Source: Flavobacteriaceae bacterium UBA3179
GTDB taxonomy: Bacteria > Bacteroidota > Bacteroidia > Flavobacteriales > Flavobacteriaceae
Direction: 5' to 3'
Length of the DNA stretch: 34,871 nucleotides
Assembly (NCBI GenBank): GCA_002364245.1
Contig: DEXR01000007.1
Span: 85,654 to 120,524, forward strand
Made by a program: the position numbers and the translations under genes. The notes below the pieces were generated by a model that saw only the letters and a list, made by a program, of their open reading frames with translations, was not told the origin of the DNA and searched no databases. This document shows positions 8,179 through 17,940 of this stretch, piece by piece (position 1 is the stretch's first letter; each line of letters begins with the position of its first letter).

Positions 8179-8715
8179 ATGAAACTCTTTACCATAATTT
8201 TATTGTTTACGCTTTCCTTTTTTACTTCAGGAGAAAATAAGGAGAAAATCGCTTGGAATGAAACCAGGCAACTTACCTGGGAGGACTTTAGAGGAACCCC
8301 TAAACCTGGGGCTAATTTTGTAGCCAGTACCAACAGCGGAATGTCTTTTTCATTTTCTTACACTGAAAAAAATGGAAAACGTACTATGCAGCACAGTGTA
8401 ACTTGTAATTTTTACCCTGAACAATCTTGGTTTAAACCCGGAAAGGTTTCAGAATATATTTTAAAACACGAGCAGACCCATTTTGATATTTCAGAACTGC
8501 ACGCCCGCATCCTACGAAAACGCATTGCTGAAGCTGAATTTTCAAAAAATATAAAAGAAGAAATAGGGGAGCTGTACCAAAAAACAGAGTTAGAACGACA
8601 AAACCTTCAAAATCAATACGATTTGGAAAGCGATCACTCTAAAAACAAAAAAGAAGAATACCGCTGGCGACAGCATATAGCCAATCAATTAAAAGCCTAT
8701 GAACGCTGGAAATAA
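8179..8715 (+). CDS. Secreted DUF922-type putative zinc protease
   Basis: 178 residues with an N-terminal signal peptide (KLFTIILLFTLSFFTSG, 2-18). The body resembles DUF922, which is grouped with predicted secreted zinc-dependent proteases. The exact HExxH zinc-site pattern is present as HEQTHFDISELHAR (His97, Glu98, His101). Upstream of it, LTWEDFRGTPKP (32-43) and a beta-rich segment are typical of the family. The C-terminal third is a charged helix, probably coiled. A likely promoter lies at 8132-8164. The last 17 bases overlap the start of the DUF3820 gene. Protease activity has to be regarded as a prediction. Confidence 0.75.
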   Translation: MKLFTIILLFTLSFFTSGENKEKIAWNETRQLTWEDFRGTPKPGANFVASTNSGMSFSFSYTEKNGKRTMQHSVTCNFYPEQSWFKPGKVSEYILKHEQTHFDISELHARILRKRIAEAEFSKNIKEEIGELYQKTELERQNLQNQYDLESDHSKNKKEEYRWRQHIANQLKAYERWK

Positions 8716-8929
8716 CCCAGACCCTAAACACTTAGAAGAATTGGCAAATTATAAAATGCCTTTCGGTAAATATAAAGACCAGTACTTGGTCAACATCCCT
8801 GAACCTTATTACGTATGGTTTAAACAGAAAGGGTTTCCACAAGGAAAGTTAGGTAATTTAATGCAAGAGATGTATGAAATCAAATTAAACGGTCTGGAAG
8901 GATTATTGAAGAAATTAATAAAAAGATAA
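8699..8929 (+). CDS. DUF3820 family protein
   Basis: A 76-residue cytosolic protein with the DUF3820 signature: KMPFGKYKDQYLVNIPEPY followed by VWFKQKGFPQGKLGNLM. I kept the ATG at 8699, which overlaps the DUF922 gene by 17 bases, because family members usually carry about 18 residues before the MPFGKY block. An ATG at 8756 would begin right at the block. The family's biochemical role is unknown; some members are labelled as virulence-factor-like without firm support. A small hairpin follows the stop. Confidence 0.8.
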   Translation: MNAGNNPDPKHLEELANYKMPFGKYKDQYLVNIPEPYYVWFKQKGFPQGKLGNLMQEMYEIKLNGLEGLLKKLIKR

Positions 8930-8933
8930 ACCA

Positions 8934-8957
8934 TAACTGTTTAATAGTTAGTTTTTT
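8934..8957 (+). terminator. Weak intrinsic terminator after DUF3820 gene
   Basis: TAACT and AGTTA form a 5-bp stem around a 7-base loop, followed by G and six T. The stem is short and AT-rich, so efficiency is doubtful. Confidence 0.4.
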
Positions 8958-9050
8958 GTGTTTTTATCCAAAATATTCTTAAAAATTTAGGCTAAATACT
9001 ACGCAACCATCCTGTCAAGTACCCATCTATTATATGGTAATATAAACGAC

Positions 9051-9434
9051 ATGGGGATTACGTTAAAATATATTAAGCCTTTACTCTATTGGATGCCAGA
9101 ATTATACCTTGTGTTGGCCATTCTCTTTTATTGGGTTTCAACAGCCACACTTTTAAACCCTATAGCTTTTATCTTGTTAGTTCTTGTAGTGTCACAACTA
9201 ATTTTCAATAAAAAAGGAATCGGAGTCTTTTTGGCTTCACTTCTTATTATTTTAAACCTATACATGTTTCTTGCCCTGTTTTCTGAATTATCAGAGTTTT
9301 CAGCATTTACTGTCTCTGCTCAAAAATTACTGTTTATTGGTTCGGGCTTTTTAATTCTTAACCTTGTTATGTCTATAAAGCTATTGCTCAAGCACATAAC
9401 TTTACATCCAGAAAGAACAAAGATTCTTGGGTAA
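9051..9434 (+). CDS. Small hydrophobic membrane protein of unknown function
   Basis: 127 residues, almost entirely hydrophobic, with four probable membrane helices (about 15-31, 35-51, 58-77, 89-111) and a short basic C-terminus. No motif that I recognise. It resembles the many small uncharacterised membrane proteins of Flavobacteriia (superficially like YhhN-type or lysoplasmalogenase-like small integral proteins, but not enough to name it). It lies 121 bases after the DUF3820 gene and is followed by the pyrG promoter region, so it is probably its own unit. The open frame, ATG and helix pattern support a real gene. Confidence 0.6.
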   Translation: MGITLKYIKPLLYWMPELYLVLAILFYWVSTATLLNPIAFILLVLVVSQLIFNKKGIGVFLASLLIILNLYMFLALFSELSEFSAFTVSAQKLLFIGSGFLILNLVMSIKLLLKHITLHPERTKILG

Positions 9435-9512
9435 AGGAGCTTTTTGTTTTAACTGTTCATAAAAACCACATTTCTAATTATTGCGATATACTTTTTTGAT
9501 ATTTGCGATTTA

Positions 9513-9530
9513 ATTGTTGCCTTCAACAAT
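9513..9530. promoter_or_regulatory. Inverted repeat at the pyrG promoter, candidate operator
   Basis: ATTGTTG-CCTT-CAACAAT is a perfect 7-bp inverted repeat. It covers the TTG triplets that would serve as the -33 element for pyrG. Confidence 0.5.
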
Positions 9531-9537
9531 ATTTCGC

Positions 9538-9545
9538 TACCTTTG
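9538..9545 (+). promoter_or_regulatory. -7 promoter box for pyrG
   Basis: TACCTTTG fits TAnnTTTG. A TTG at 9517-9519 lies 18 bases upstream as a plausible -33 element. The start codon is 33 bases downstream. Confidence 0.6.
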
Positions 9546-9569
9546 CATCCCGTATAATTAACTCAGTAA

Positions 9570-11195
<1,626 letters not shown>

Positions 11196-11204
11196 ACCGA
11201 CAAT

Positions 11205-11300
11205 TTGGCGTACCTTGTTATTGGGGCGGGATATTTGCTTTATGCAATTAAAATTTTAAGAAGAAACTTTTCTGAAAAGGAACATTTCAGAAACATATAA
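11205..11300 (+). other. Candidate 31-residue membrane mini-protein or gene remnant
   Basis: Between pyrG and yidC, in the same phase as pyrG and nine bases after its stop, a frame opens with TTG and encodes LAYLVIGAGYLLYAIKILRR and then NFSEKEHFRNI before TAA. The first 17 residues form one hydrophobic helix followed by a basic anchor, as in a genuine one-helix membrane protein. There is no ATG. It could be a tiny protein, the decayed end of a lost gene, or chance. Low confidence. Confidence 0.3.
11269..11293. repeat. Inverted repeat between pyrG and yidC
   Basis: TTTCTGAAA and TTTCAGAAA form a perfect 9-bp stem with a 7-base loop. The left arm can also pair locally as CTTTT-CTG-AAAAG (11267-11279), so two exclusive hairpins are possible. 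No T-run follows, so a simple terminator is unlikely. Confidence 0.5.
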
Positions 11301-11349
11301 TTATAAAATAGTTCGGAAAACGGACATTTTTTGAAATAATTCAGCTTAC

Positions 11350-13233
11350 ATGGAAAAAAAGAATTTTGACGTTAATTCCCTCATAGGGTTTGTATTAATA
11401 GGAGGTATATTGGTATGGATGCTGTATATGCAGGAACCTTCTGAAGATGCAGTACAGGCAGAAAAAGCCAAAACCGAAGCTGCTGCAAAAGAAGCAACTG
11501 AAAAAGATAAGCAAGAAGACACCACACTTGAGCAAGCTACCGAAGAAATGGCCGTTGCCAATGCACAAGATTCACTTGCTTTTGAAAAACTTAAAAACAA
11601 ATTAGGTTCTTTTGCTTATTCCGGAACGCTTCCATCAGCGAAAGGGAACACCACTGTATTAGAAAACGAAGTACTATACTTAGAAGTTAGCAATAAAGGT
11701 GGTTATATTACCGAAGCTCGTTTAAAAAAACACACTACGTACGATTCCCTTCAGGTAAGTCTTATTAAAGATGGCAATAGTAGTTTAAACTTGCAATTTT
11801 CTTCTGAAAATAGGTTGTTAAATTCCAAAGACCTGTTCTTTGAACCTTCAATTAGTACCAATGGCGATAATAAAGTACTGTCCATGAAGTTAAAAACTTC
11901 AGAAAATGCTTTTATTGAATATCGTTATGAGCTATTGCCAAATGAATACATGCTCAATTTTAGCGTTCAATCGCAAGGATTAGACGGTGTAATTAATACT
12001 ACCCAACCTATCTACTTAGACTGGCGTTTAAAGGGGTATCGTCATGCAAAAAGCATTACTTACGAGAATAGGTACACACGCTTAACATACGAATATGAAG
12101 ATGAAGACCACGATAAGCTTTCGCCTTCTGGTGAGGATGAAGAATTAGAAAAAGACGTAACGTGGATGAACTTCCGTCAACATTTCTTTAGCTCTATGTT
12201 GTTGACAGATACGCCTTTTAAAGAAGTAGCGCTAAGTTCTGTAGACTTAGTAGAAGATGAAGAGGTAGATACGGTTTATACTAAACAGTATGGGGCAAAA
12301 ATGTTATTGGAGCCTAAAGCTGGCGGACTTTCATATAACATGAATATGTATTACGGTCCTACAGACTATCAAATTTTTAATGACTACGGAAGAAATCTAG
12401 ACGAAGCCATGCCATTAGGATGGGGTATTTTCGGAATGATTAATAAATACATCATTATTCCGTTATTTGGATTTTTAAGTGGCTTTTTACCTGCAGGAAT
12501 TGCGATTATCTGCTTAACTATTTTAATTAAGTTATTGTTGTCCCCAGTACAATACAAGCAGTACCTATCGCAGGCGAAAATGAAAATACTGCGTCCCGAG
12601 ATTGAGGAAATCCGTGAAAAGTATGGCGATAACAAAATGAAGATTCAGCAGGAAACAATGAAACTTCAAAACGCAGCAGGGGCTAGTCCATTAAAGGGAT
12701 GTTTGCCAGCATTGTTGCAAATACCCGTTTTCTATGCACTGTTTACCTTTTTTCCAACAGCATTTGATCTTCGTCAGAAGAGCTTTTTATGGGCAGACGA
12801 TCTCTCAAGTTATGATACCATAGCGCAATTGCCATTTCATATCCCTTTTTATGGTGATCACGTAAGTTTGTTTCCAATATTGGCATCTATCGCTATATTT
12901 ATTTATATGATGATGACAACAGGCCAAACTATGCAGGCGCAACAACAACCAGGAATGCCTAATATGAAGTTTATAATGTACTTATCGCCATTGTTTATGT
13001 TGGTGTTCTTCAACAATTACGCAAGTGGATTGTCATTGTATTACTTTACGTCAAATATGATTACCATTGGTATTATGCTGGTAATTAAAAACTTCATAAT
13101 CGACGATGATAAGGTTCATGCTAAAATTCAGAAAAAGAAAAAGCAACCTAAAAAACAAAATCGTTTTCAACGTAAAATGGCCGAAATGATGGAGCAGGCC
13201 GAAGAGCAAAAGAAAGCTCAGAAAAGAAAGTAA
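11350..13233 (+). CDS. yidC: Membrane protein insertase YidC
   Basis: YidC inserts and folds inner-membrane proteins, alone or with SecYEG. The 627-residue form is the Gram-negative type. It has one N-terminal membrane helix (about 11-27), a large periplasmic P1 domain (about 30-350) beginning with an Ala/Glu/Lys-rich linker, and then the conserved insertase core. The core starts at WGIFGMINKYIIIPL (about 358) and includes the amphipathic coiled-coil hairpin near 400-445 (KMKILRPEIEEIREKY) and GCLPALLQIPVFYALF (about 450). More helices follow to about 580. The C-terminus is a strongly basic tail (KKKKQPKKQNRFQRK), suited to ribosome contact. A terminator hairpin follows the stop. Confidence 0.97.
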   Translation: MEKKNFDVNSLIGFVLIGGILVWMLYMQEPSEDAVQAEKAKTEAAAKEATEKDKQEDTTLEQATEEMAVANAQDSLAFEKLKNKLGSFAYSGTLPSAKGNTTVLENEVLYLEVSNKGGYITEARLKKHTTYDSLQVSLIKDGNSSLNLQFSSENRLLNSKDLFFEPSISTNGDNKVLSMKLKTSENAFIEYRYELLPNEYMLNFSVQSQGLDGVINTTQPIYLDWRLKGYRHAKSITYENRYTRLTYEYEDEDHDKLSPSGEDEELEKDVTWMNFRQHFFSSMLLTDTPFKEVALSSVDLVEDEEVDTVYTKQYGAKMLLEPKAGGLSYNMNMYYGPTDYQIFNDYGRNLDEAMPLGWGIFGMINKYIIIPLFGFLSGFLPAGIAIICLTILIKLLLSPVQYKQYLSQAKMKILRPEIEEIREKYGDNKMKIQQETMKLQNAAGASPLKGCLPALLQIPVFYALFTFFPTAFDLRQKSFLWADDLSSYDTIAQLPFHIPFYGDHVSLFPILASIAIFIYMMMTTGQTMQAQQQPGMPNMKFIMYLSPLFMLVFFNNYASGLSLYYFTSNMITIGIMLVIKNFIIDDDKVHAKIQKKKKQPKKQNRFQRKMAEMMEQAEEQKKAQKRK

Positions 13234-13239
13234 CATAAT

Positions 13240-13266
13240 GCCTCCTCTAATCAGGGGGCTTTTTTT
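13240..13266 (+). terminator. Intrinsic terminator after yidC
   Basis: GCCTCCT pairs with AGGGGGC (one G-T wobble) around a 6-base loop. Seven T follow directly. Confidence 0.8.
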
Positions 13267-13329
13267 CAATTATTAGAATTTATAATTTACCTTTTATTTC
13301 AACGTTTTAAATTGAAAATATACCTTACT

Positions 13330-14025
13330 ATGAAAAAGTATTTTCCTTTTTTCTTCGGAATAATATTTAGTCTACAACTAGTTGCACAAGAAAAAATAAA
13401 CCAGTTTGATGCCAATGGTAAGCGAGATGGAGTATGGAAAAAATATTATCCTGATACGAAACAGCTGAGGTATAAAGGGCAATTCGATCACGGAAAAGAA
13501 ACAGGTGTTTTTAAGTTTTATTGCGAAACCTGCAAAGATCAGCCCATGGCAATCAAAGATTTTTCTTCCAATGGAAATAAAGCTTCTGTACAATACTTTA
13601 CCATTAAAGGAAAGTTAGTAAGTGAAGGTGAGATGGAAGGAAAAGATAGGGTAGGAGAATGGGTGTATTACCATGAAAAGTCTAATAAGGTAATGACCCG
13701 GGAACATTATAAAAATGGTAAATTAGAGGGTGTAAAAACTACATATTACCCCGATGGTACTAAAACAGAAGAAACCCATTATCAACACGGCTTAAAACAA
13801 GGGGAGAATAACTACTATTCCCCAGAAGGTATATTACTAAAAAAACTACAATATGTAAACGATAAACTTAGTGGTGAAGCTGTTTATTATGATGCTAACG
13901 GTACTGTGACAATCAAAGGATATTATAAAGAAGGTAAGAAAAACGGACTTTGGCAGTACTTTAAAAACGGGGAAGTGGAAATGGAAGAGACTTACCCAAA
14001 ACCAAAAAACCTAGAAAAACAATAG
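13330..14025 (+). CDS. Secreted MORN-type repeat protein
   Basis: 231 residues from the ATG at 13330. That start gives a clean signal peptide (KKYFPFFFGIIFSLQLVAQ), whereas an in-frame TTG at 13312 would only add six residues. The mature part is a run of MORN-variant beta repeats with the recurring pattern G-x-x-x-G-x-W/F-x-x-Y: KRDGVWKKYYPD, KETGVFKFY, DRVGEWVYYHE, KLEGVKTTYYPDG, LKQGENNYYSPEG, KLSGEAVYYDANG and KKNGLWQYFKNGE. Such proteins are often auto-labelled YwqK-family antitoxins. No toxin partner is adjacent, and the signal peptide argues against that role. The location is periplasm or cell surface; the function is unknown. Confidence 0.8.
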   Translation: MKKYFPFFFGIIFSLQLVAQEKINQFDANGKRDGVWKKYYPDTKQLRYKGQFDHGKETGVFKFYCETCKDQPMAIKDFSSNGNKASVQYFTIKGKLVSEGEMEGKDRVGEWVYYHEKSNKVMTREHYKNGKLEGVKTTYYPDGTKTEETHYQHGLKQGENNYYSPEGILLKKLQYVNDKLSGEAVYYDANGTVTIKGYYKEGKKNGLWQYFKNGEVEMEETYPKPKNLEKQ

Positions 14026-14119
14026 AATATATTTTTTTGACTTTAGTACGGTATAAATTTTGCTGTAATTACTATAGATTCAATAGATGGGCCTTGAAAA
14101 AAAGCCTTGCTAAAAATTG

Positions 14120-14127
14120 TATCTTTG
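14120..14127 (+). promoter_or_regulatory. -7 promoter box for mnmA
   Basis: TATCTTTG fits TAnnTTTG and sits 32 bases before the mnmA ATG. TTG at 14094-14096 is a possible -33 element with a long 23-base spacer. Confidence 0.55.
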
Positions 14128-14159
14128 CAATCAAAAATCAGCTATAGATTACAAAAAAA

Positions 14160-15356
14160 ATGAATGCACAAAAAAGAGTTGTTGTTGGGTTAAGTGGCGG
14201 AGTGGATTCCAGTGTAGCGGCCTATTTGTTGAAAGAACAAGGGTATGAAGTTATCGGTTTGTTTATGAAAAACTGGCACGATGATACCGTAACCATATCT
14301 AATGAATGCCCATGGCTAGAAGATAGTAACGATGCCATGTTGGTAGCACAAAAACTAGGTATTCCATTTCAAACAGTCGATTTAAGCGAACAATACAAAG
14401 AACGTATAGTCGACTATATGTTTAAAGAATATAAAATGGGGCGAACCCCAAACCCAGATGTTTTATGCAACCGCGAAATTAAATTTGATGTATTTTTAAA
14501 AATAGCAATGGAACTGGGTGCAGATTATGTGGCAACTGGTCACTATTGCCGAAAAGGTACAATTGAAAAAGATGGTGAAACTATTTACCAATTACTTTCA
14601 GGAAAAGATCGCAATAAAGACCAATCTTATTTCTTGTGCCAATTATCACAAGAACAGCTTTCAAAAACATTATTTCCAATAGGTGAAATTTTAAAACCAG
14701 ATGTGCGTAAAATAGCTTCAGAACAAGGATTAATCACTGCTGAAAAAAGAGATTCACAAGGCTTGTGTTTTATTGGTAAAGTAAGACTACCTGAATTTTT
14801 ACAACAACAATTAGCACCTAAGGAAGGAGTGATTATCGAAGTACCATCGGGATATTCAAACTATAATAAAGTAGAACCTGAATTTACTTCTGAAGAAGAC
14901 AGGCTTCAGTATCTTTCAGAAAAAAATAAATACACGATTACAGATGGAACTGAAGTAGGAAAGCATAAAGGTGCCCACTTCTTTACCAAAGGCCAACGTA
15001 AGGGATTGGCTGTTGGGGGGACTAAAGAACCACTTTTTGTTATCGATACTGATGTAAAGCAGAATGTAATTTATACAGGGCAAGGTAAAGACCATCCTGG
15101 GTTATATCGTCGAGGGCTTTTTGTTAAAAATGAAGAAGTTCATTGGGTTAGAGAGGATTTACGATTAAAAGAAGACCAAGCCAAAGAAGTATTTGCCCGC
15201 ATACGGTACAGACAAGCTTTGGAAAAAGCCACCTTACATCAAACAGTCTCCGGACTTTATGTTATATTTGAAAACCCACAATCTGCCATTACTGAAGGAC
15301 AATTTGTTGCTTGGTATCAAGGAGAGGAATTGCTCGGCAGTGGTGTTATATCTTAA
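14160..15356 (+). CDS. mnmA: tRNA-specific 2-thiouridylase MnmA
   Basis: MnmA adds sulfur to uridine 34 of the Lys, Glu and Gln tRNAs, using ATP and a persulfide relay. The 398-residue protein has the PP-loop [15 protein letters not shown] (Ser12 onward) and [14 protein letters not shown]. The nucleophilic cysteine is in [11 protein letters not shown] (Cys103) and the persulfide cysteine in [10 protein letters not shown] (Cys203). Compared with a usual length of about 370, it carries a longer segment around residues 225-265 ([19 protein letters not shown]), an insertion seen in this lineage as far as I recall. The C-terminal tRNA-binding beta domain is complete. The subtilisin gene starts only ten bases downstream. 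Confidence 0.96.
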   Translation: MNAQKRVVVGLSGGVDSSVAAYLLKEQGYEVIGLFMKNWHDDTVTISNECPWLEDSNDAMLVAQKLGIPFQTVDLSEQYKERIVDYMFKEYKMGRTPNPDVLCNREIKFDVFLKIAMELGADYVATGHYCRKGTIEKDGETIYQLLSGKDRNKDQSYFLCQLSQEQLSKTLFPIGEILKPDVRKIASEQGLITAEKRDSQGLCFIGKVRLPEFLQQQLAPKEGVIIEVPSGYSNYNKVEPEFTSEEDRLQYLSEKNKYTITDGTEVGKHKGAHFFTKGQRKGLAVGGTKEPLFVIDTDVKQNVIYTGQGKDHPGLYRRGLFVKNEEVHWVREDLRLKEDQAKEVFARIRYRQALEKATLHQTVSGLYVIFENPQSAITEGQFVAWYQGEELLGSGVIS

Positions 15357-15366
15357 ATAAATTATT

Positions 15367-16992
15367 ATGAAAAGAATACTATTACTACTACTTACAGTTT
15401 TTGTATCGCAATTTAATTATGCACAAGAAGACGCTCTTGTTTTCCTGGAGGCTAAAGACCCGGCAGTTGTTTCACAAGCCTTGGCAAATCCTCTTACCAT
15501 TTTAACACAAGAAGCGATTGACCGTAAGCAACTGCAAGGGACATCTATTGATGAACGTGATGTGCCACTAAATGAAACTTATAAGAACCAAATCAATAAT
15601 GCAACAGGCATAACAGTATATGCAAAATCCAAATGGATGAATGCTGTTTATGTAAGGGGTTCGATATCGAATATAAATGATTTATTAAACTTGGAATTTG
15701 TTACAGAAGTAGAGTTTACCGATAAGGATTTAAACTTTAGAAAGCCAAAAGGGCATACTCCGAGTAAATTAAAAATTGAAAACGAACAATCCCGAATAGA
15801 ATATAATTATGGCGATGCTGCCAACCAGACTGAAATGCTTGCTGTAGATTTTCTACATGAAAACGATTTTACTGGTGAAGGAATGGTTGTTGCTTTTATG
15901 GATAACGGATATCCAAACGTAATGTCAAATCCTGCTTATGCTACTCTTAGAAATGAAGGTAGGTTATTGGGAGGATATGACTTTGTAGATCGGGAGCCAA
16001 ACTTTGAAGGAACAGGGAGCCACGGTGCAAGTACGTTTAGTGACGCTGCTGCTTTTTTAAATGGTGAATTTGTAGGTACAGCACCAGATGCTTCATACTA
16101 TTTATTTGTTACAGAAGATGGTTTTAATGAAAGCCCATTAGAAGAAGCACTTTGGGTTGAAGCTCTTGAACGAGCTGACAGTCTTGGAGTAGATGTAGTA
16201 AACACTTCATTGGGATATCAAGACTTTGATGACCCAGATTACGATCATAGTTATGAAGATTTAGATGGGCAAACCACTATTGGCGCCCGTGGTGCCAACC
16301 ATGCGTTTGATAAAGGTATGATTTTGGTTACTTCGGCAGGAAATGACGGAGGAGGATTTACTTTCGTAGGTACGCCAGGCGATTCCCCGGGAATGTTGAC
16401 CATAGGGGCTGTAGATTTTAACGGTGATTATGCAGGCTTTAGTTCCATTGGGCCAACTGTTGACGGTCGTGTAAAACCAGATGTGATGGCGCAAGGTGAA
16501 TTTGCTGCGATAGTGGATCAATTTGGGGGGGTTACTTTTAGTAACGGGACATCTTTTAGTTCGCCTATCATGGCTGGTTCTGTCGCTTCTTTTTGGCAGG
16601 TTCGTCCACAAACATCAAATGGTGAGATTATGCAGTTAATCAGGGAATCTGCTTCTATGTATAGTAATCCTTCAGATGAAATGGGCTACGGAATTCCAGA
16701 TTTTGAAGACGCTTACAATGCATTGTTGCAATTGAGCATTGAAGATGAAATGCTTGAAAATAATTTTGCTTTATATCCAAATCCCGTAACTACTGAAGTG
16801 AATATTTCATTTCCTAAAAGATATACTGAAGCAACTTTTTATCTATATAATGTGTTAGGAGAACAGGTTAAGAAGGCTCGTATTTCAAGTCAAAATAATC
16901 AAGTTGATGTAAGCTATTTATCAGCAGGTGTTTATATTGCGACTATTCAAACTGGAACAGAAAAAACTTCTTTCAAATTAATTAAAAAGTAA
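15367..16992 (+). CDS. Subtilisin-like (S8) serine protease with T9SS sorting domain
   Basis: 541 residues. A signal peptide (KRILLLLLTVFVSQFNYAQ, 2-20) is followed by a propeptide-like region (about 21-150). The S8 catalytic domain has Asp179 in VVAFMDNGYP, His219 in GTGSHGAST, the oxyanion Asn326 in TSAGNDGG and Ser396 in NGTSFSSPIMAG. Residues from about 465 form a type A Por/T9SS C-terminal sorting domain: LYPNPVTTEVNISF, LYNVLGEQV and LSAGVYIATIQTG, ending in KLIKK. It is therefore exported to the outer membrane, then secreted or attached to the surface by the type IX system. It lies ten bases after mnmA and probably shares its transcript. Confidence 0.95.
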   Translation: MKRILLLLLTVFVSQFNYAQEDALVFLEAKDPAVVSQALANPLTILTQEAIDRKQLQGTSIDERDVPLNETYKNQINNATGITVYAKSKWMNAVYVRGSISNINDLLNLEFVTEVEFTDKDLNFRKPKGHTPSKLKIENEQSRIEYNYGDAANQTEMLAVDFLHENDFTGEGMVVAFMDNGYPNVMSNPAYATLRNEGRLLGGYDFVDREPNFEGTGSHGASTFSDAAAFLNGEFVGTAPDASYYLFVTEDGFNESPLEEALWVEALERADSLGVDVVNTSLGYQDFDDPDYDHSYEDLDGQTTIGARGANHAFDKGMILVTSAGNDGGGFTFVGTPGDSPGMLTIGAVDFNGDYAGFSSIGPTVDGRVKPDVMAQGEFAAIVDQFGGVTFSNGTSFSSPIMAGSVASFWQVRPQTSNGEIMQLIRESASMYSNPSDEMGYGIPDFEDAYNALLQLSIEDEMLENNFALYPNPVTTEVNISFPKRYTEATFYLYNVLGEQVKKARISSQNNQVDVSYLSAGVYIATIQTGTEKTSFKLIKK

Positions 16993-16998
16993 CAATAC

Positions 16999-17940
16999 GT
17001 GCAGAATAGGATTACCAATCTTTTCAATATAAAATATCCATTAATTCAAGCCGGAATGATCTGGAACAGCGGTTGGCGTTTGGCAAGTGCTGTAAGTAAT
17101 GCAGGTGGTCTTGGCATTATAGGTGCAGGCTCTATGTATCCTGAAGTTCTTTTAGAACATATTCAAAAATGTAAAAAAGCTACCGATAAACCCTTTGGGG
17201 TTAATGTACCGATGCTTTATCCAGATATTGATAAGATTATTGATATAATCATTTCTGAAGGAGTAAAAATCGTGTTTACTTCAGCAGGAAACCCGAAAAC
17301 TTATACATCAAAACTAAAGGATAATGGTATAACTGTGGTTCACGTTGTAAGTAGTGTAAAATTTGCTTTAAAAGCGCAAGAAGCTGGTGTGGATGCTGTT
17401 GTTGCCGAAGGTTTTGAAGCTGGCGGGCATAATGGAAGAGATGAAACCACTACATTTACTTTGATACCCATGGTAAAAGAAAAAATTGATATTCCTTTAA
17501 TCGCAGCCGGTGGTATTGCTACAGGTAAAGGAATGTTGGCAGCAATGGTTTTGGGAGCAGATGCCGTGCAGGTGGGAAGTCGTTTTGTAGCTAGTGAAGA
17601 ATCAAGTTCGCACCAGGCTTTTAAAAAAATGGTGGTCGAAGCCAAAGAGGGTGACACCATGCTTACATTAAAAGAGTTGGCCCCAGTTAGAATGCTAAAG
17701 AATAAGTTTTTTAATGATGTTATGGAACTTTATACCAAAAACCCGGAAAAGGAAGAGCTAATTGAACTTTTGGGAAGAGCACGTGCCAAAAAAGGAATGT
17801 TCGAAGGTGATTTAGAAGAAGGAGAGCTTGAGATTGGACAAATATCTGGTTTAATACACGATATTAAACCAGCTGCAAAAATTGTTGAAGAAATGATCGC
17901 AGAATTTAAATCGGCCAAAGACGAAGTTTCTAAACTTTAA
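16999..17940 (+). CDS. FMN-dependent nitronate monooxygenase / FabK-like enoyl-ACP reductase
   Basis: A 313-residue TIM-barrel flavoprotein of the 2-nitropropane dioxygenase superfamily. Landmarks are PLIQAGMIWNSGWRLASAVS (14-33), GGLGIIGAGSM (36-46), KPFGVNVPM (64-72), the catalytic-type histidine in EAGGHNGRDE (His144), and the phosphate-binding AAGGIATGKG and GADAVQVGSRF (169-196). The pattern of glycine motifs and the C-terminal QISGLIHDI resemble FabK, the enoyl-ACP reductase II of lipid synthesis, about as closely as nitronate monooxygenases, so the substrate is open. The start is GTG at 16999, six bases after the protease stop. The stop overlaps that of the convergent DUF421 gene. Confidence 0.85.
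   Translation: MQNRITNLFNIKYPLIQAGMIWNSGWRLASAVSNAGGLGIIGAGSMYPEVLLEHIQKCKKATDKPFGVNVPMLYPDIDKIIDIIISEGVKIVFTSAGNPKTYTSKLKDNGITVVHVVSSVKFALKAQEAGVDAVVAEGFEAGGHNGRDETTTFTLIPMVKEKIDIPLIAAGGIATGKGMLAAMVLGADAVQVGSRFVASEESSSHQAFKKMVVEAKEGDTMLTLKELAPVRMLKNKFFNDVMELYTKNPEKEELIELLGRARAKKGMFEGDLEEGELEIGQISGLIHDIKPAAKIVEEMIAEFKSAKDEVSKL

Noticed and set aside
13312..13329. TTG at 13312 as start of the MORN protein
   Set aside because: The ATG at 13330 gives a standard signal peptide; the TTG only adds six residues.
13330..14025. MORN protein as an antitoxin of a toxin-antitoxin pair
   Set aside because: It has a signal peptide and no adjacent small toxin gene; the label comes from weak family naming.
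16261..16611. 116-codon open frame on the - strand inside the subtilisin gene
   Set aside because: It is antisense to the catalytic domain with no recognisable protein features.
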